From assembly GCA_013398295.1 (NCBI GenBank), contig VZSF01008497.1:166299-230298 (forward strand): a stretch of DNA of 64,000 nucleotides, in the 5' to 3' direction. The position numbers and the translations under genes are program-made. A model generated the notes under the pieces. The model was not told the DNA's origin, ran no database searches, and was given only the letters and a program-made list of their open reading frames with translations. Within the stretch, counting starts at the first letter, position 1; each line of letters opens with the position of its first letter. Shown one piece after another: positions 51,881-63,987 of this stretch. Origin of the DNA: Chionis minor. Taxonomy: Eukaryota; Chordata; Aves; Charadriiformes; Chionididae.

Positions 51881-53686
51881 CCAGTCTTCAACTTGGGGTA
51901 TTTTGCCTCTCTTTCTGCTGTCAGCATTAACAGTTGCAATTCCATTTGATGAGCAAGTAAGTAATAGTTTTACTGTTTTTTAAGGAACTGTGTGTGTTTG
52001 GTCTGGAGGAGCTCTATAATCTTACTGCTTACGCAATTGACAGCAATGCTTAAGCAATGAAATACATTTTAGGTCTTTCTGCCATCCGTAATAAGGGAAA
52101 ATTCTGATTAAAAAATACAGTGTGCAAGTTCCTTTTTGGATTGACTGAAATACTGATGTATGAAATTTACAATTTAGCCATTAAATTAGAACCCATGTAA
52201 TAACACGGGGAAAATGAAGATGACTTCTAGTGTACTGCAAAGCAGATAGAAAATAGGCCATTCTGGGCAGCCCCCAAACTTGCACAGTTTTTAGAGAAAT
52301 GCCATTAAGAGTTTAACACTTCTTGTAAGTGAGCAACTCTTGTTTTGTTTAGCAATGGCAATTACACATCAAGCTCCACTTTGTCAAATGTTCAGTTACG
52401 CATTGTGGGGTTTTTTTTGTTGAAAAACTGTAAAATGTTTAGAAAACTGCTCTGTTTTCCATTTCTTGAAATTGATACTTTGCAGGTTATTATGTCTAAA
52501 TTATTAGAACTGTACCTGAGTGTTTGTGTGACTTGCTGGAAGCAGGTCGTATGGATTTCTGTTCAATTACAGTGGAGCATTCTGTGTGCCATTTTATAAG
52601 AATACCTAGAGCATCCTGGGAAAAAACATTTTAAAATACGTATATATGGTATTGGTGGGGAGGTTCTGTGCAAATTTATGGAAGATACTCTGAAACAGCA
52701 ACTGCTATTAGCATGAACATCTCTATATATTTGTGGAGTGTTAGGAAGAAGGCATCATGAGCAGTTAGTAAATTGGAAGGCTTTAAGAAATAAAAGTTAT
52801 GAAAGAACAATTGATATTCCTGTTTTAGAGGAAAAAAGCTATAATTCAGCTGTAGATCTTTGTAAAACACTGGCTTTTAGTTCTAGTATTTGACCACCCT
52901 GTGAAATACTTTGATTAGTTTTATCTGAATAGTAACAGTTGCAGGTTTTTATTTAAAATACAAAAAATGAATCAAATACTTTCAGTTCAGATTGACTGCT
53001 TCATATCTTTAACGTCTTCCTGTATCTTTGCGGTTGAGAAATGTGTCTGTCTTGTGATCTTAAGTGCTTTGCCCAAGATAGTTAACAGTAGGTTCTTTGG
53101 TTTTTGAGTGTCCTCATGAGGTAAGGATTTTTAAAAAATGTGCTCAAACACTTCATGCTTTAAAAGAAAATACAGGCATGCACTGAAAGTCTTAAGAAAC
53201 AAACCTGCTTGAAAAAAGGAGCTTGTTACTAAGTTTCTCAAAGATACTGTTGAAGAAAAAAATACAGATTTATGTCTCGCATGTCCTGAAGGACAAGTTC
53301 TTTCTATTTGCTGGAACCCCAGAGGCACCCTGCATCTGAACACACCCAGCTGCCCAAATAGAAACAGTTAAGATCAAACCTTTTTCAAATTCAGGGACTT
53401 ACTGTTTGGCACCTGCAGAGTTTATGTTTTCATTAAAAGAGAGAAAAAAATTTAAAAAAAAAGTTTCCAGGCCCTGTGTTTGCAAAGCAAACCTTCCATG
53501 CGTGAAGTAAATGTAAACAGATGAAGCTTTCCTTCAGCCTATCTGAGGCTCCAGGGAAGCTGCAGCGTAAAGTCTGCCATCTCCCAGACAAGTGTGCCTT
53601 AGTGGAGAAGGTGCTCCAAAGGGAGGGTGGTGTTCAGAGTTGTCACTTGCAACAGAACACGAGCAGTAACATTTCATTAAAAAAAA

Positions 53687-53704
53687 ATAAATAAATAAAT
53701 AAAA
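53687..53704. repeat. (AAAT)n microsatellite
   Basis: About four and a half AAAT units flanked by A-runs. Confidence 0.9.
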
Positions 53705-53808
53705 AATCTGAAAGGACATTTAGGGTCTTTTAAGTATTTAAAGAAATTACAAACCAGTCATTGGGAATATTGGTGCAAGCAAGCGTAGTCTGGAGGTGGA
53801 AATCTGTT

Positions 53809-53966
53809 NNNNNNNNNNNNNNNNNNNNNNNNNNNNNNNNNNNNNNNNNNNNNNNNNNNNNNNNNNNNNNNNNNNNNNNNNNNNNNNNNNNNNNNNNNNN
53901 NNNNNNNNNNNNNNNNNNNNNNNNNNNNNNNNNNNNNNNNNNNNNNNNNNNNNNNNNNNNNNNNNN
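53809..53966. other. Assembly gap (158 N)
   Basis: Run of N within the TNFAIP8 intron, ending 755 bases before the last exon. Open frames drawn across it are artefacts. Its size may be an estimate. Confidence 0.99.
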
Positions 53967-54721
53967 TTTATTGGTCACAGAAGGGTTTCTTTATAAAGTT
54001 ATGCTAGCAAGTGTTATAGCAATCCCCAGACTGTTCGTTTTTGGCTATTTTTGCATTAAGTATAGGGCATAAAAGTGCTAATCTACACTTGATTTCCTTC
54101 TGAAAACTAGCTTCTTCAGTTTGCATCCAAAGAATCTCAGTATTGTTTGCTGATGAAGGATTTGTGTTTGAATTTTTTTCTTAATGATATCTATATCTGT
54201 ATATATGTATAAAATATATCTATTAAAAATATAATAGATGCGTGGGATCTGAATTCACTGATACGTAAAACGCTAAGCCAGAACTCATTGAATTACTGTC
54301 TCTAATGAAGTAGCAGTGGTAATTGTCATGACATTGGGATTAGTCGTGGTTCCAGATCTCATTATCAGTATGAGAACCGCGTAAGACTTATGACTCGCCT
54401 GGTCAAATAGGGCATGGTTTCGTGCCTCAATTTACTCCTGTGAATCCATATATAGAGATATTTTAAATGATTTTTGGGCAAGTTATATCTCATTTTTTTT
54501 GTTTTTCAGATGTAAAAGCGTAAAAGACCATAAACCTAAAGACAACCAAGTTTTAGGGGTTCAAGAGACGGTGTTTTCTGGAACTACATACATAAGTTTG
54601 AATTATTTTTGCAACAGTTAGTAAGATGAATATGAATAGATAGACATGGAAATATTCCTCAACTGTCCACAGTATGTCTGTTATGAAGTATTGACTGTGT
54701 ATGTTTTTTTTTGCTCCCCAG

Positions 54722-55287
54722 TGGCCACAGATGTCTTCAACTCCAAAAGTCTGGCCATTCAGGCCCAGAAGAAGATCCTTGGAAAAATGGTGTCCAAATC
54801 AATAGCAACTACTTTGATTGATGACACAAGCAGTGATGTTTTAGACGAGCTCTACAGAGTCACAAAGGAGTATACACAAAATAAAAAGGAAGCAGAGAAA
54901 ATCATCAAAAACCTCATTAAAATAGTCCTCAAATTGGCGATTCTCTACAGAAACAACCAATTTAATCAAGATGAAATAGCATTGATGGAGAAATTCAAGA
55001 AGAAAGTTCATCAGCTGGCTAAGACCGTGGTCAGTTTCCATCAGGTGGATTATACCTTTGACAGGAATTTTTTGTCCAAACTGTTAAACGATTGTAGAGA
55101 GCTACTTCATGAAATCATTCAGCGTCACCTAACTGCAAAGTCACATGGACGTGTCAACAATGTGTTTGATCACTTCTCTGATTGTGAATTTTTGGCTGCC
55201 TTGTACAATCCCTTTGGACCTTATAAACTCCATTTGCAGAAACTTTGTGATGGTGTCAACAAAATGCTAGATGAGGGGAACATATAA
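54722..55287 (+). CDS. TNFAIP8: TNFAIP8 terminal coding exon (TNF alpha-induced protein 8), residues 11-198
   Basis: This exon holds nearly the whole protein. The acceptor CCCCAG ends at 54,721. The first two bases TG complete the Val codon begun by exon 1, and the frame stays open to TAA at 55,285-55,287. Joined length is 597 nt, or 198 residues, the usual size for the main vertebrate TNFAIP8 isoform. The sequence is mostly alpha-helical and charged. Recognisable family blocks are [20 protein letters not shown] (residues 11-30), [20 protein letters not shown] (40-59), [12 protein letters not shown] (84-95), [13 protein letters not shown] (114-126) and [20 protein letters not shown] (151-170). 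TNFAIP8 and its TIPE relatives form a helical cylinder with a hydrophobic cavity that holds a phospholipid tail. They act in the cytoplasm and at membranes in phosphoinositide signalling, and TNFAIP8 itself is described as anti-apoptotic and NF-kB-inducible. The VATDVF start and ...LDEGNI end favour TNFAIP8 over its paralogues TNFAIP8L1-3. I see no disabling change. Confidence 0.97.
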
Positions 55288-55526
55288 GTACTTGTATTAA
55301 AGTTGACTGCTTATGCATTATTTGTAGATGGAACACTGTTGATTTATGAAGGAATAAGGGAGCATGCAAAAAGGTTTTTTACATTATGACAAATATTTCC
55401 AAAATATCTTTATTAAATTGATTACTTATTATGAGCTATCTGTTGCTATTCACAGTACCTTTGGAAGAAAGACTGCACATGACTTTTTTTACTGTGCTTT
55501 GCCTAAGGAAACAGCTGGATAAAGAC

Positions 55527-55532
55527 AATAAA
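55527..55532 (+). terminator. Candidate poly(A) signal, proximal
   Basis: AATAAA, 240 bases after the stop codon, within a purine-rich stretch. No clear GT-rich downstream element follows, so use is uncertain. Confidence 0.3.
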
Positions 55533-56216
55533 ACAAAACGGTCCAAGTAGAGTAAGAGTCTTGCAAGACAGATATACAAAACAAAACAATACGCTGTCAG
55601 ACAATCCACATCTTTCATAGATTTGCAGAATTATTTCTAAACTATCGGAGTCCAGTAATTTTGGTAACAGACTATCATGGTGATGGTACATTCTATGATT
55701 TCTTTGACTCATTTGCAAAGTATATATATTTGATTTATTTCTAGTCTTTTATGCTCTCTGCACAGATCACAGCTTCCTAGTGTTGCCCTTATGAAGCATT
55801 CACTTTTAAATAATATCAGTGATTCTGTCACATCTGAATCTGAATAAGAGTCTTAACAGGCTGGTTCTTCTCCAGCTCACTGGTGGAAACTTCCTGTCTG
55901 CAAGGCTACCAAGTATAGATCCTTATAGACCCGCACAGATGCTTGCTTCCTTTGATTTATGGGGATTTTTTGAGGAATAAGCTACAGTAAAATAGCCTAA
56001 CTGGGGAAGAGCATTCCCTAGAAACTACCTTCGGTACCTAATTTTATTTCTGCCTATGATAAGGTGAAACACAGTGACTTCTCTGTGCAATTCCTTATGC
56101 AATTTAGAATCCTGCTAATAGGTCACAATTCTTTTTGAAAAGGAGTGAGTCAGTATATTTTATACACTAGGGTGATGTGTGTGATGATGTGAATTCAGAA
56201 AGTTTGATCACCTGAA

Positions 56217-56222
56217 AATAAA
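56217..56222 (+). terminator. Candidate poly(A) signal, middle
   Basis: AATAAA 930 bases after the stop. It is followed within about 20 bases by TTTGGTTTGTGTACAG, a plausible GT-rich downstream element, which makes it the better of the two nearer sites. Confidence 0.4.
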
Positions 56223-57678
56223 TTCCAAGTCAATTTGGTTTGTGTACAGTGAAACTAGAAACAGAAATTAGTTTTATCGTGTTATATACTATTTAACCAA
56301 TGGAAAAAATGGAATGTTGAATAGTTTTTTTTTTCTTATTTTCTCCCTTTCATCCTTCTTTTTCTCCCTCATCTTCTCCCTGCCTTGCTCTCTGGGGATA
56401 AAAAAAAAATGTGACTTTCTAGGCACTGTAATGTACTTAAAAGCATAAAGTTAATACATTTCAAACACCTGAAGACTTTTTGTTAGGAAGCATATAAAGA
56501 ACTTGCTGTTTATTTAATTGCCAGTGTTTTTGCTGTTTGCTGTGTCCTTTTGTTTTAATGAGTAAACCAAAGAATATTTGCACTCCAAACTGTTCATGCC
56601 TTTTTTTTTCCTTGTTGCCTTTTAAAATATAAAGAGCAAACTTGGTCTGTGCCAGCAATGAAAGCACTGCAGCCTCTGACATGTGGCTTCAGCATTATTG
56701 TGATCTTTTTTTTAAGAGAGAAAATTCACTTTTATTCATGTTTGTTAGGTCACTAGGCTCTGAATATTCCCAAAAAGGTGCCAGAAATGTGCCAGAGAAA
56801 TGTGTGCTCAAAATTTGAACTATTTTATACAAGCCACTAGTGTCCAGCAGAGAGAGAATATTAATTTACTACTAGGCTGGAACAACTGGGATGTAATGAT
56901 AGTACACCAGAATTTGCCAAGAAACAGATTATTAGATTGACATCTGAAGGATATTTAACACATGACATTTAAGATCCCTTCCTGTATTTTACTTACACAG
57001 TAATTGTACTTTTGTCCATCGGAAGTCACATATAGGAATGTAACATCATGGGGAAAATCCCACAAATTGTAAAGAGTATGGTCTCTGATGTATTTGCTCC
57101 ACCTATTCTTTTCTTCGCCCACCTAGAAAGAGAAAGCTGTTCGGTTTCCTTTTGAATTCTTCTCCCTGAGGTGAGAATAAAAAGGAATTTGACTTCCAGA
57201 TATTGAAACAGTTTTCTTTACAAATCCTGTTTCTAAATTATGTTCTGATTCTCCAAAATAGCATAGCACTTGTTTAGAACCACGTGTAATACATGCATGT
57301 GCTGTGTAAGCCACGAAAAATTTTCTTCAGCCATGAACCAGAGTATTTTGCTCGAATTTGAATTTTCTCTGGGACAAAAATTGCTTAAATGGTCTTTGTA
57401 CATGGTTAACAAACACCTACTAAGATGTATATGAGCCATATTGTAGGCAAACTATGTGTACTTTCAGTAACACAGTAACTTCTTACTCAGTTGCATTATC
57501 TGGCCATTTACTTTTTTGGCAAAATTGAAAATTGCTCATGAAGATTTTATTATAAGCATGAAAGCTTGACAAATAGAAGTTATATTTAGCTCACAGTCTA
57601 GTTACATTCTTCTGAGATTCTGTAACAATAGTTCTTGTCTGGCGTTCATTTTCAATTATAAAGTGACTTCTGTAATGA

Positions 57679-57740
57679 TTAAATAAAACAATTATTTAAT
57701 GTTTCATTTAAAATACAATGAAAACAAACGTTTTATTTAA
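57679..57740. terminator. Inverted repeat with AATAAA on both strands
   Basis: Arms TTAAATAAAAC (57,679-57,689) and GTTTTATTTAA (57,730-57,740) are perfect reverse complements with a 40-base spacer. Each arm presents AATAAA on its own strand (plus 57,682-57,687), so it could terminate transcripts from either side. AU-rich nonamers TTATTTAAT (57,692-57,700) and TTATTTAAA (57,733-57,741) overlap it. Confidence 0.35.
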
Positions 57741-60700
57741 AGACCTACCTTTATAAATAACAGAACATAGCACTCAAGCTGTATACTTTTGCAGCTCATT
57801 TATTTGTCCTGCAGCATACATAAATAGTGTCTTTAATTATCAAAATTCAGAAATAAATTTATAGCATTTTTCCTTGTAATACATTTGTGGTATTAAAGCA
57901 TTGAACCCTCTAGCGGAAACCTGTCATAGTCAAGAGTTTAAAAAAGGTTACAATAGTGCTGTTTAATTATGGGTAGGATAGTGCCATTATTCTGTGCCGT
58001 AAAATTGATGCAACACTGTGCTTTAACAGGGTAAAAATTATTAATATAATAAAATCCAATTATTGTTTTACAGTAGACTTTTAAACCTCAGTACCTTAAC
58101 TGTTTCATATTGGTAATGTCATTTCAATGTTTAGTTAATAGTGCCTAATGCCATCAAAATGTATGTTGGTGAAGTTGTGGAAGTTAAAAGTAATGTTACA
58201 CCCTTCCAGAGGCATTGAAAAATCGGTCAGACCTTGGATAATTTCTGCAAGACACCTCAAACAACTCTGACCTCAGCCATACAAAGAAAACAAGATATAG
58301 GGAGGTTATCATGGCCATTTTGTGTGTGCCACCTTATAAGGGATTCACTAGAACTTTTGACTACCCCTTAACTGTGTTTGTATGCATTTGTGAGTATGCA
58401 TAGACAAACAAAAAGACAATTGGATAAGTCACAAGCCTTATTCTTGTCCTTAAGCTCTCTTCAGATTTATCTCCATTTAGAAGGCACAGAGATTAACAGG
58501 AGTCTGGAAGCTTTCAGTGACTGGTGTGGTGTGTTGTTGTTTTTTTCTTTAGGAAAATACCAAATCATGTCTCTTCTAAAAAAAGATTCAACCCCACCCA
58601 TAACACAAATTCCTGTGTAATAAAGGAGCGAGGAGATGGCCAATCGCTTTCTCACATCTCTCCTAAAAAGATTGCATCGTCCCAAGGAAGCAGCAACCTG
58701 ATTTTGATGACCGTTGGCTTCAGTTGGTTCCCAGACCCTTGTTGTAGCTATAACAGCTATAATGCGACTATTTAATGGTAAACTGGAATTCTGCTTGTAA
58801 CTCTTCAAGGGACCAGGACGTGCTTATTTTCATGGCATAGCAGAAGGGAATCCACACTGCTAAGTCCGTCATTGGCAAAAATCACAGTGTTATGAGAAGG
58901 ACAAATAAGCTGCACTTTGTATGGGCTTAGATGATCTCTCTATGATCAGTATTCATCATCTGGTGACCTGCTACCATAGCTTTCTTGTAGCCTTACATGC
59001 TCTGCTTGCCCTTCCAAGCAGCAGAAATACTCTTCAGACAGGTCTATTCCTTCCTGACTATTTTTGGCCCAGTATTATATTACATTGTGTATGCACATAA
59101 GGAGAAGGGTAGATAAAATATGTTACCCACTTCACTTAATGAAAAGAAGTGGAGCTAAATACCAGTTTCCTGGGGTTTTTTTTTCAATGTAATTTGAAAT
59201 CTGAAAGACTAATCTACATCTTGATTTAGCTGTTAATACCCTCATCAGTATAGTAAGCATTTAGCTGTGATTTCAGTACATGTACTTCTGAGCCTTTAAA
59301 AAAAACAATAAAAATCCAGTCCTTTTGAATGCATTACAGAGGGGGCACTTCAGCATGAACATGAAATGAAAATTCCCGTTTGCATAACCATTTGCAGAGA
59401 AACCTTCTTGTTACAACTGTTTTTCATTGAGATTTGGGCAAGTCAGCCAACATTCATGGTTAAGTGGCAAACATCTGTGCTCTGGATAAAACAACTGTCA
59501 AAGGAGGTTATAGTTGTCCAGAAAAGTTCTGTAATATCTTATTTTTATGTTTTGCACATAAATGGAACTTCTTTCAGGAGAGGAAAGTTTCCTGTCAATC
59601 TTTAAAAAAATTGTTACCCAAAACCATGCTGTGGCAACTACTCAGAAAGTTTATACTAAGTAATGTAGTTGTTATTTGTTAAAAAATAAAACAAAACACC
59701 CTTGCATTTGTTCTTCAAGAGAAAGAAGTTCTAAAAAACTAATCCATACTAAATTACTAATATATTTGTGCTGAAGTTTGCATACTGCAGATGAAATTAT
59801 ATGGCAACTTTGTCATTCATATCTATAGCATTAAATATTTTAGGTTACCATGTGATTTCTTTTCCTTGTATGAAAATACAGGAGTAGTATCTCCTTACAG
59901 GCAATGTCTAAGAGCTCTCTCTCTACAGTAGTGCTCGCTTTATATCGCAAATCAGTATTTCTTAATGTTTAAACCACTAATTGCTGAAGTGACCTCTCTT
60001 TTCCTAGTGCTCTGTTTTAATATTTAGAGTTCTGTTTTCCAACTTTAAAGCTGATACTTAAGGGCAGGACATTCCTGCATCAATACACACTTTTTCTTGC
60101 AAGCTTGGGAAACACAGGAACTGACATATATCTTCTAACAATCTGTAAATTTCTGCTTGCTATCACAGCACCAGTTTCTGGAGGAATGTGCCTTACGGCA
60201 TTTCTTTCTGTTAGGGAGCATATTGAAAGGAGGCAGCTTGTAGCTTTGGGATGTCGCATCATTACATATTATCAAGCAAAGAAGCAGACTATAATGATTA
60301 AGAATAATGGAATTAAGGAGGTACGTTACTTGCCCAGCTTTCCCAAGCAACCGAAACCTGTTTGCTATTTGTTGTTCTCCCCTGTGGGAAAGTCTTGGTG
60401 TGGTAGGTGGAGGACAAAGGTGGAGCTTCCTACAGTTACTGTGATTTAGATATAAACTACTTTTATCATCATATGTAAGACCTTCCACTGTCTACTCTAA
60501 AAATCTTACCACTGGATTTTAAAGTCATACTTTCCACTGGCTTCATAACAAACTAATTCCTGTTTCAGTTTGTATTAAATATTTGGGTTTTAAATGTGCT
60601 TTTATTATGAACATAAGTATGAGCTGTAACAAAATAGAAGTCAGTGTCGTGCATCATATCTTTCTTCCTAGATGCCTTGTTTTTTTCTTCAGTCAGTAGG

Positions 60701-63700
60701 TGTTTTGTGTGCTATAAAAAAACTTCTTAGTGGATATAATTCTTAGGGTTTTGATAAATGCAGTTTTTTCCAAGAGAAAATGGTTGGCTTTTCACCCTCT
60801 TGGTTCTCCAGTCCCTGCTGGCACCTTTTCAGAGTATCAGACCCATTGGTCTTTAAACATGGCAACAAAAAGCTCTTCATTTGCAACACATTTTTGTGAC
60901 ATTTTGAATTACATTTATCAGAATTCATTTATCATTGATTGTTCTGGCCAAGCCACAGCTAATAGTGGATGAAAAATAGTGTTACATTTGTGTGAGGGTT
61001 TTCTTTAATACAGATAGTATGATGGTGTAGATGGAATAAACCAGCTGAAGTAGGGCCTATACACCACCAACCCTTCTTTTCTTGCACGGGAATGTCAATG
61101 CACCAGTCCTACTCCATTAGGGAACAGTGTTCAAAAATCATTTGGCTTTCTTGAGCAGAATTTAGTCTCCTTTCATTTGAGGAATCTGTGTCAGTAGCTG
61201 GGCTTGGCTTGGGTCCTGAGAAGAAAGTCCCCTGCCCGTTGATACACTAGTGTTAATTAAGGGTTCCTGTGACATGAAAGAACAGCCTTTCCCCATTCCA
61301 GAAGCACTTAGCTGTTGCTTTCAGTTTACTTCACTAACTGGACTTCAGATACTGTAGTATTTTGCTTTGTTTATTTGGGGTTCGGTTTTACTTTGTGGAG
61401 AGTCAAGGCCTCCAGCTGTGTATCATCTGCTGGGCCTGCTAAAGGATTGCAGAAATAAAACAGACTGAAGCAAGGCTTTGAGCCAGGTAAGGAATAAGTG
61501 CATTGATCCCGGGACATGACATGAGATCAGCTGTTACTTTCAAGAAAGCTGGTTCTGTATCTCAAGGATCTTGATAATTCAGCAACAGAAAATTATCTCA
61601 TCCTTGGAACAAAAGTGAGTGTCTTTGCCCAACTGAAAAGCTATCTCAGTTAAAGGCTGCCTAACTTGATTTCAACGGTACGGACACTCCCAAAGGTACA
61701 TCTGCTGTGCCATCATAACAGAAACTATTAGGGAAAAGTGGAAAGGAAAGCTCAGCACTTTTCTGGGAGAAAGAGCTGTGATCAGGCAAAGATCTCATTA
61801 AGTTTGCTTTGCCATCTTCGCTGCGATAAGGTCTACAGCCTACCTTTAGCACAGGCATTTGAGTCCGGTGAAGTAAGACAATATGTTTAAGCTTATGCTT
61901 CCAGTATCCTCTGACACTGCAATCTATAGTTTACCCCAAAGCTAGACCTGAGAAGCTCATGCTACAAAATACGGGAACAGGGAAGGAGGCCCTTTACAAA
62001 ACTGTACTGATGAAAACTAGTCTTTGCTACTGTTTGGAGCTGGGAGAGCCCTGGCTGGGGAATCTGGACTTCCCACCTCATTCCTGATTAGCAAAGCAAG
62101 TACTGAAGAGGAGTACAGGCTCCTACAGGAAAAGGTGTTTATGTTGTTACTTGGTTGACTGGCTGTTCTCCAACTATCCATCTCGCTTGTCAGTGCGCGG
62201 GCTATTCTACTTCAGGTATTCTTGCCTAAAATTGCTTTTTACTGCAGATTGAGGAGGAATTCTTGCCACAGAATATAACAGCTTCCATTTCCATTTTTGG
62301 GGGTGGTTAGGATGGAAGCTGGCAGAGTGGGAAGTCTATCTGAGGGAAATTAATATATGTGTGCTGTTGTGCACAGCGAAAGCTTCTGTAACATTGGGAT
62401 TAAAAACTTTAGAATGCCCTTGGTGATAGCTTGAGAGAAGAGGCCATTTTAGAAGGCACAGTTTAAAAGTAGCTTATCTTTCCTGCTTGTTTTCTGTTTA
62501 TTAAAGGAGCGGCCTGGATCTATTCTACAAGCAGAACCTTTTGGAATTTTTCAGCTGCTCTAAAGCTCAATGTGGCTGTTAACTGAGGAAGCAAATGCAC
62601 TGAATCAGTTTTCTCAGGAGGCACTTCAAGTTCTTCCATCTATTCATTAAAGACTCAGCTCATCTGTAGAATCTGTTTAACCATAACTTGTTAGTAGTGA
62701 CAATACACATCTGATTTCCACAGAATGTGACATATGGTTATTTGGAAGTCTTTTTACCTCTTATTTTAGTCCATGGGGGTTTTATTTTCCTTTTTTTTTT
62801 TTTATTTTAATTTTTCCTTCAAGGACACCGAGTTAATGGATTTTTCATAAAGAATCATTTGGGATGAAATGGAGTGGTTGTGTCATGGAAGCAACTCCAT
62901 AACCTTCTGCCGACACCTTCCTAACATCTCTCGACAGGATGTATTTTCAAAGCTGTAGATGTGCACAAGCAATTAGTTTCTGCTTAATGAGCTTGTTCTA
63001 CTGATGTGTTACTGCATGCCAGCTCAGCAGTCCACCAAGCCCTGACTGACCCAGGGCTTCAGTCTCCCATAAGCCCTAAGTCTTTGACGGAATTAAATGG
63101 AGAGCTTCCATAGCGCTCTGCTTGTGCCCCCAGCATGGATTTTCCACTTAATTGAGTGGTATGTGCGACAAATGCCAAAATTAACGTTTCTTGCCAAACA
63201 GACCTCCTGTGATGTGGGTTGTTGACAAGAGCTATAAAAATGTTTGCATTTACATTTACAGTTCGTTCATAAGAATATATCCACTGTTAACTACACAGTA
63301 GGCTGCTCCTGAACATCACAAGGAAAGCTGCTTTTCAGGTTCTGAGGGTGACAAACAATGGATTCAATGGTAAGAAAAAATACACTTATTAACTGCTGTA
63401 GGCTCACAGAAAAATAAAAGAACACAAAAGACTGCAAGTTAGAATGCAAATAATACTATTTGCTTTTCCTGCAGATGAAATGAATCAACAGAAACGCTAT
63501 ATGCTAGCTATGAAGAATTCCTCAGTGGGGGTTTCTGTCACAAAAAAATTGTATACCTAATCAAAATAAGTAGTTTTCTCTAACCACTTCTGCTAAGAGA
63601 GTAATTAGTAGGGTGAGCTGGGCCATACTGTTGGTTTGTATGACATGAACATTTGTGACTAGCTCAGGGCTGAGACCTCTCCGTGACCTCTCTGCACTAA

Positions 63701-63987
63701 GAGAGTCATCTGACCTCAGAGACAGAGAGGAAATGGGGGGCGATGACCTGACAGCAAGTGAAGCCTCTTTGGTCACAGCAGAAAACGTCTGTCTTCAAAA
63801 CCCCAGGGACTTCTGCAGCACCAAGGCTGTGGGGAGGTACCATCTGTTGTAGGCCATGCTTTGGTAGTGTTCAGTGAAGGATGCCACAGCTTTTAACGTG
63901 GATTCAATATCTAGTTGTTGGTCATGGCAAGAGAAATCTTTGTTCCCAGTGAACAGGCCTCTACAAATCTCCATGAGCAAAACCATT
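57741..63987. other. Non-coding stretch downstream of TNFAIP8, no gene recognised
   Basis: No exon of a neighbouring gene is recognisable. In mammals the next gene on this side is HSD17B4, and I see none of it here. Another AATAAA lies at 57,852-57,857. A T-run occurs at about 62,792-62,804. The block at about 62,860-63,260 has low-repeat, mixed-composition sequence that may be a conserved non-coding element. Short frames at 58.5, 60.1-60.5 and 63.6-63.9 kb have no known family signature. Confidence 0.5.

Larger units (their letters stand above)
35669..54721 (+). other. TNFAIP8 intron (19,053 bases, GT-AG)
   Basis: Starts GTATGT and ends TTTTTTTTTGCTCCCCAG, with a possible branch site (TATTGAC) about 35 bases before the AG. 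It holds one old CR1 fragment, one CR1 scrap, simple repeats, a CpG-rich patch at 51.36-51.88 kb and a run of N at 53,809-53,966. Outside these I see no further exon or RNA gene in 35.7-41.5, 42.1-51.3 or 52.0-53.8 kb. The longest open frame inside it (41,241-40,696, minus strand, 181 codons) has no family signature. Confidence 0.85.
55288..56240 (+). other. TNFAIP8 3' UTR (minimum extent uncertain)
   Basis: Non-coding sequence after the stop. Canonical AATAAA occurs at 55,527-55,532 and 56,217-56,222, and again at 57,682-57,687 and 57,852-57,857, so the UTR may be short or may extend to about 57.9 kb. A TTATTTAAT nonamer of the AU-rich type lies at 56,510-56,518, with two more near 57.7 kb, inside the longer version only. 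Sequence alone does not say which end is used. Confidence 0.55.

Noticed and set aside
53730..54072. Open frames running through the N block
   Set aside because: Unknown bases cannot contain stops, so the frames are artefacts.
54646..55287. A single-exon 213-codon gene starting at 54,646
   Set aside because: The first 25 codons are intronic. The consensus acceptor at 54,721 and the matching small exon at 35,638 explain the N-terminus better.
55680..55705. ATTCTATGATTTC resembling a CR1 3' end
   Set aside because: The bases before it do not match the conserved CR1 3' region, so the 10-base match is likely chance.
63655..63852. 65-codon plus-strand frame with acidic, protein-like composition
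   Set aside because: Short, no recognised family, and composition follows local GAGA/GACCTC-type sequence. No splice signals clear enough to call an exon.
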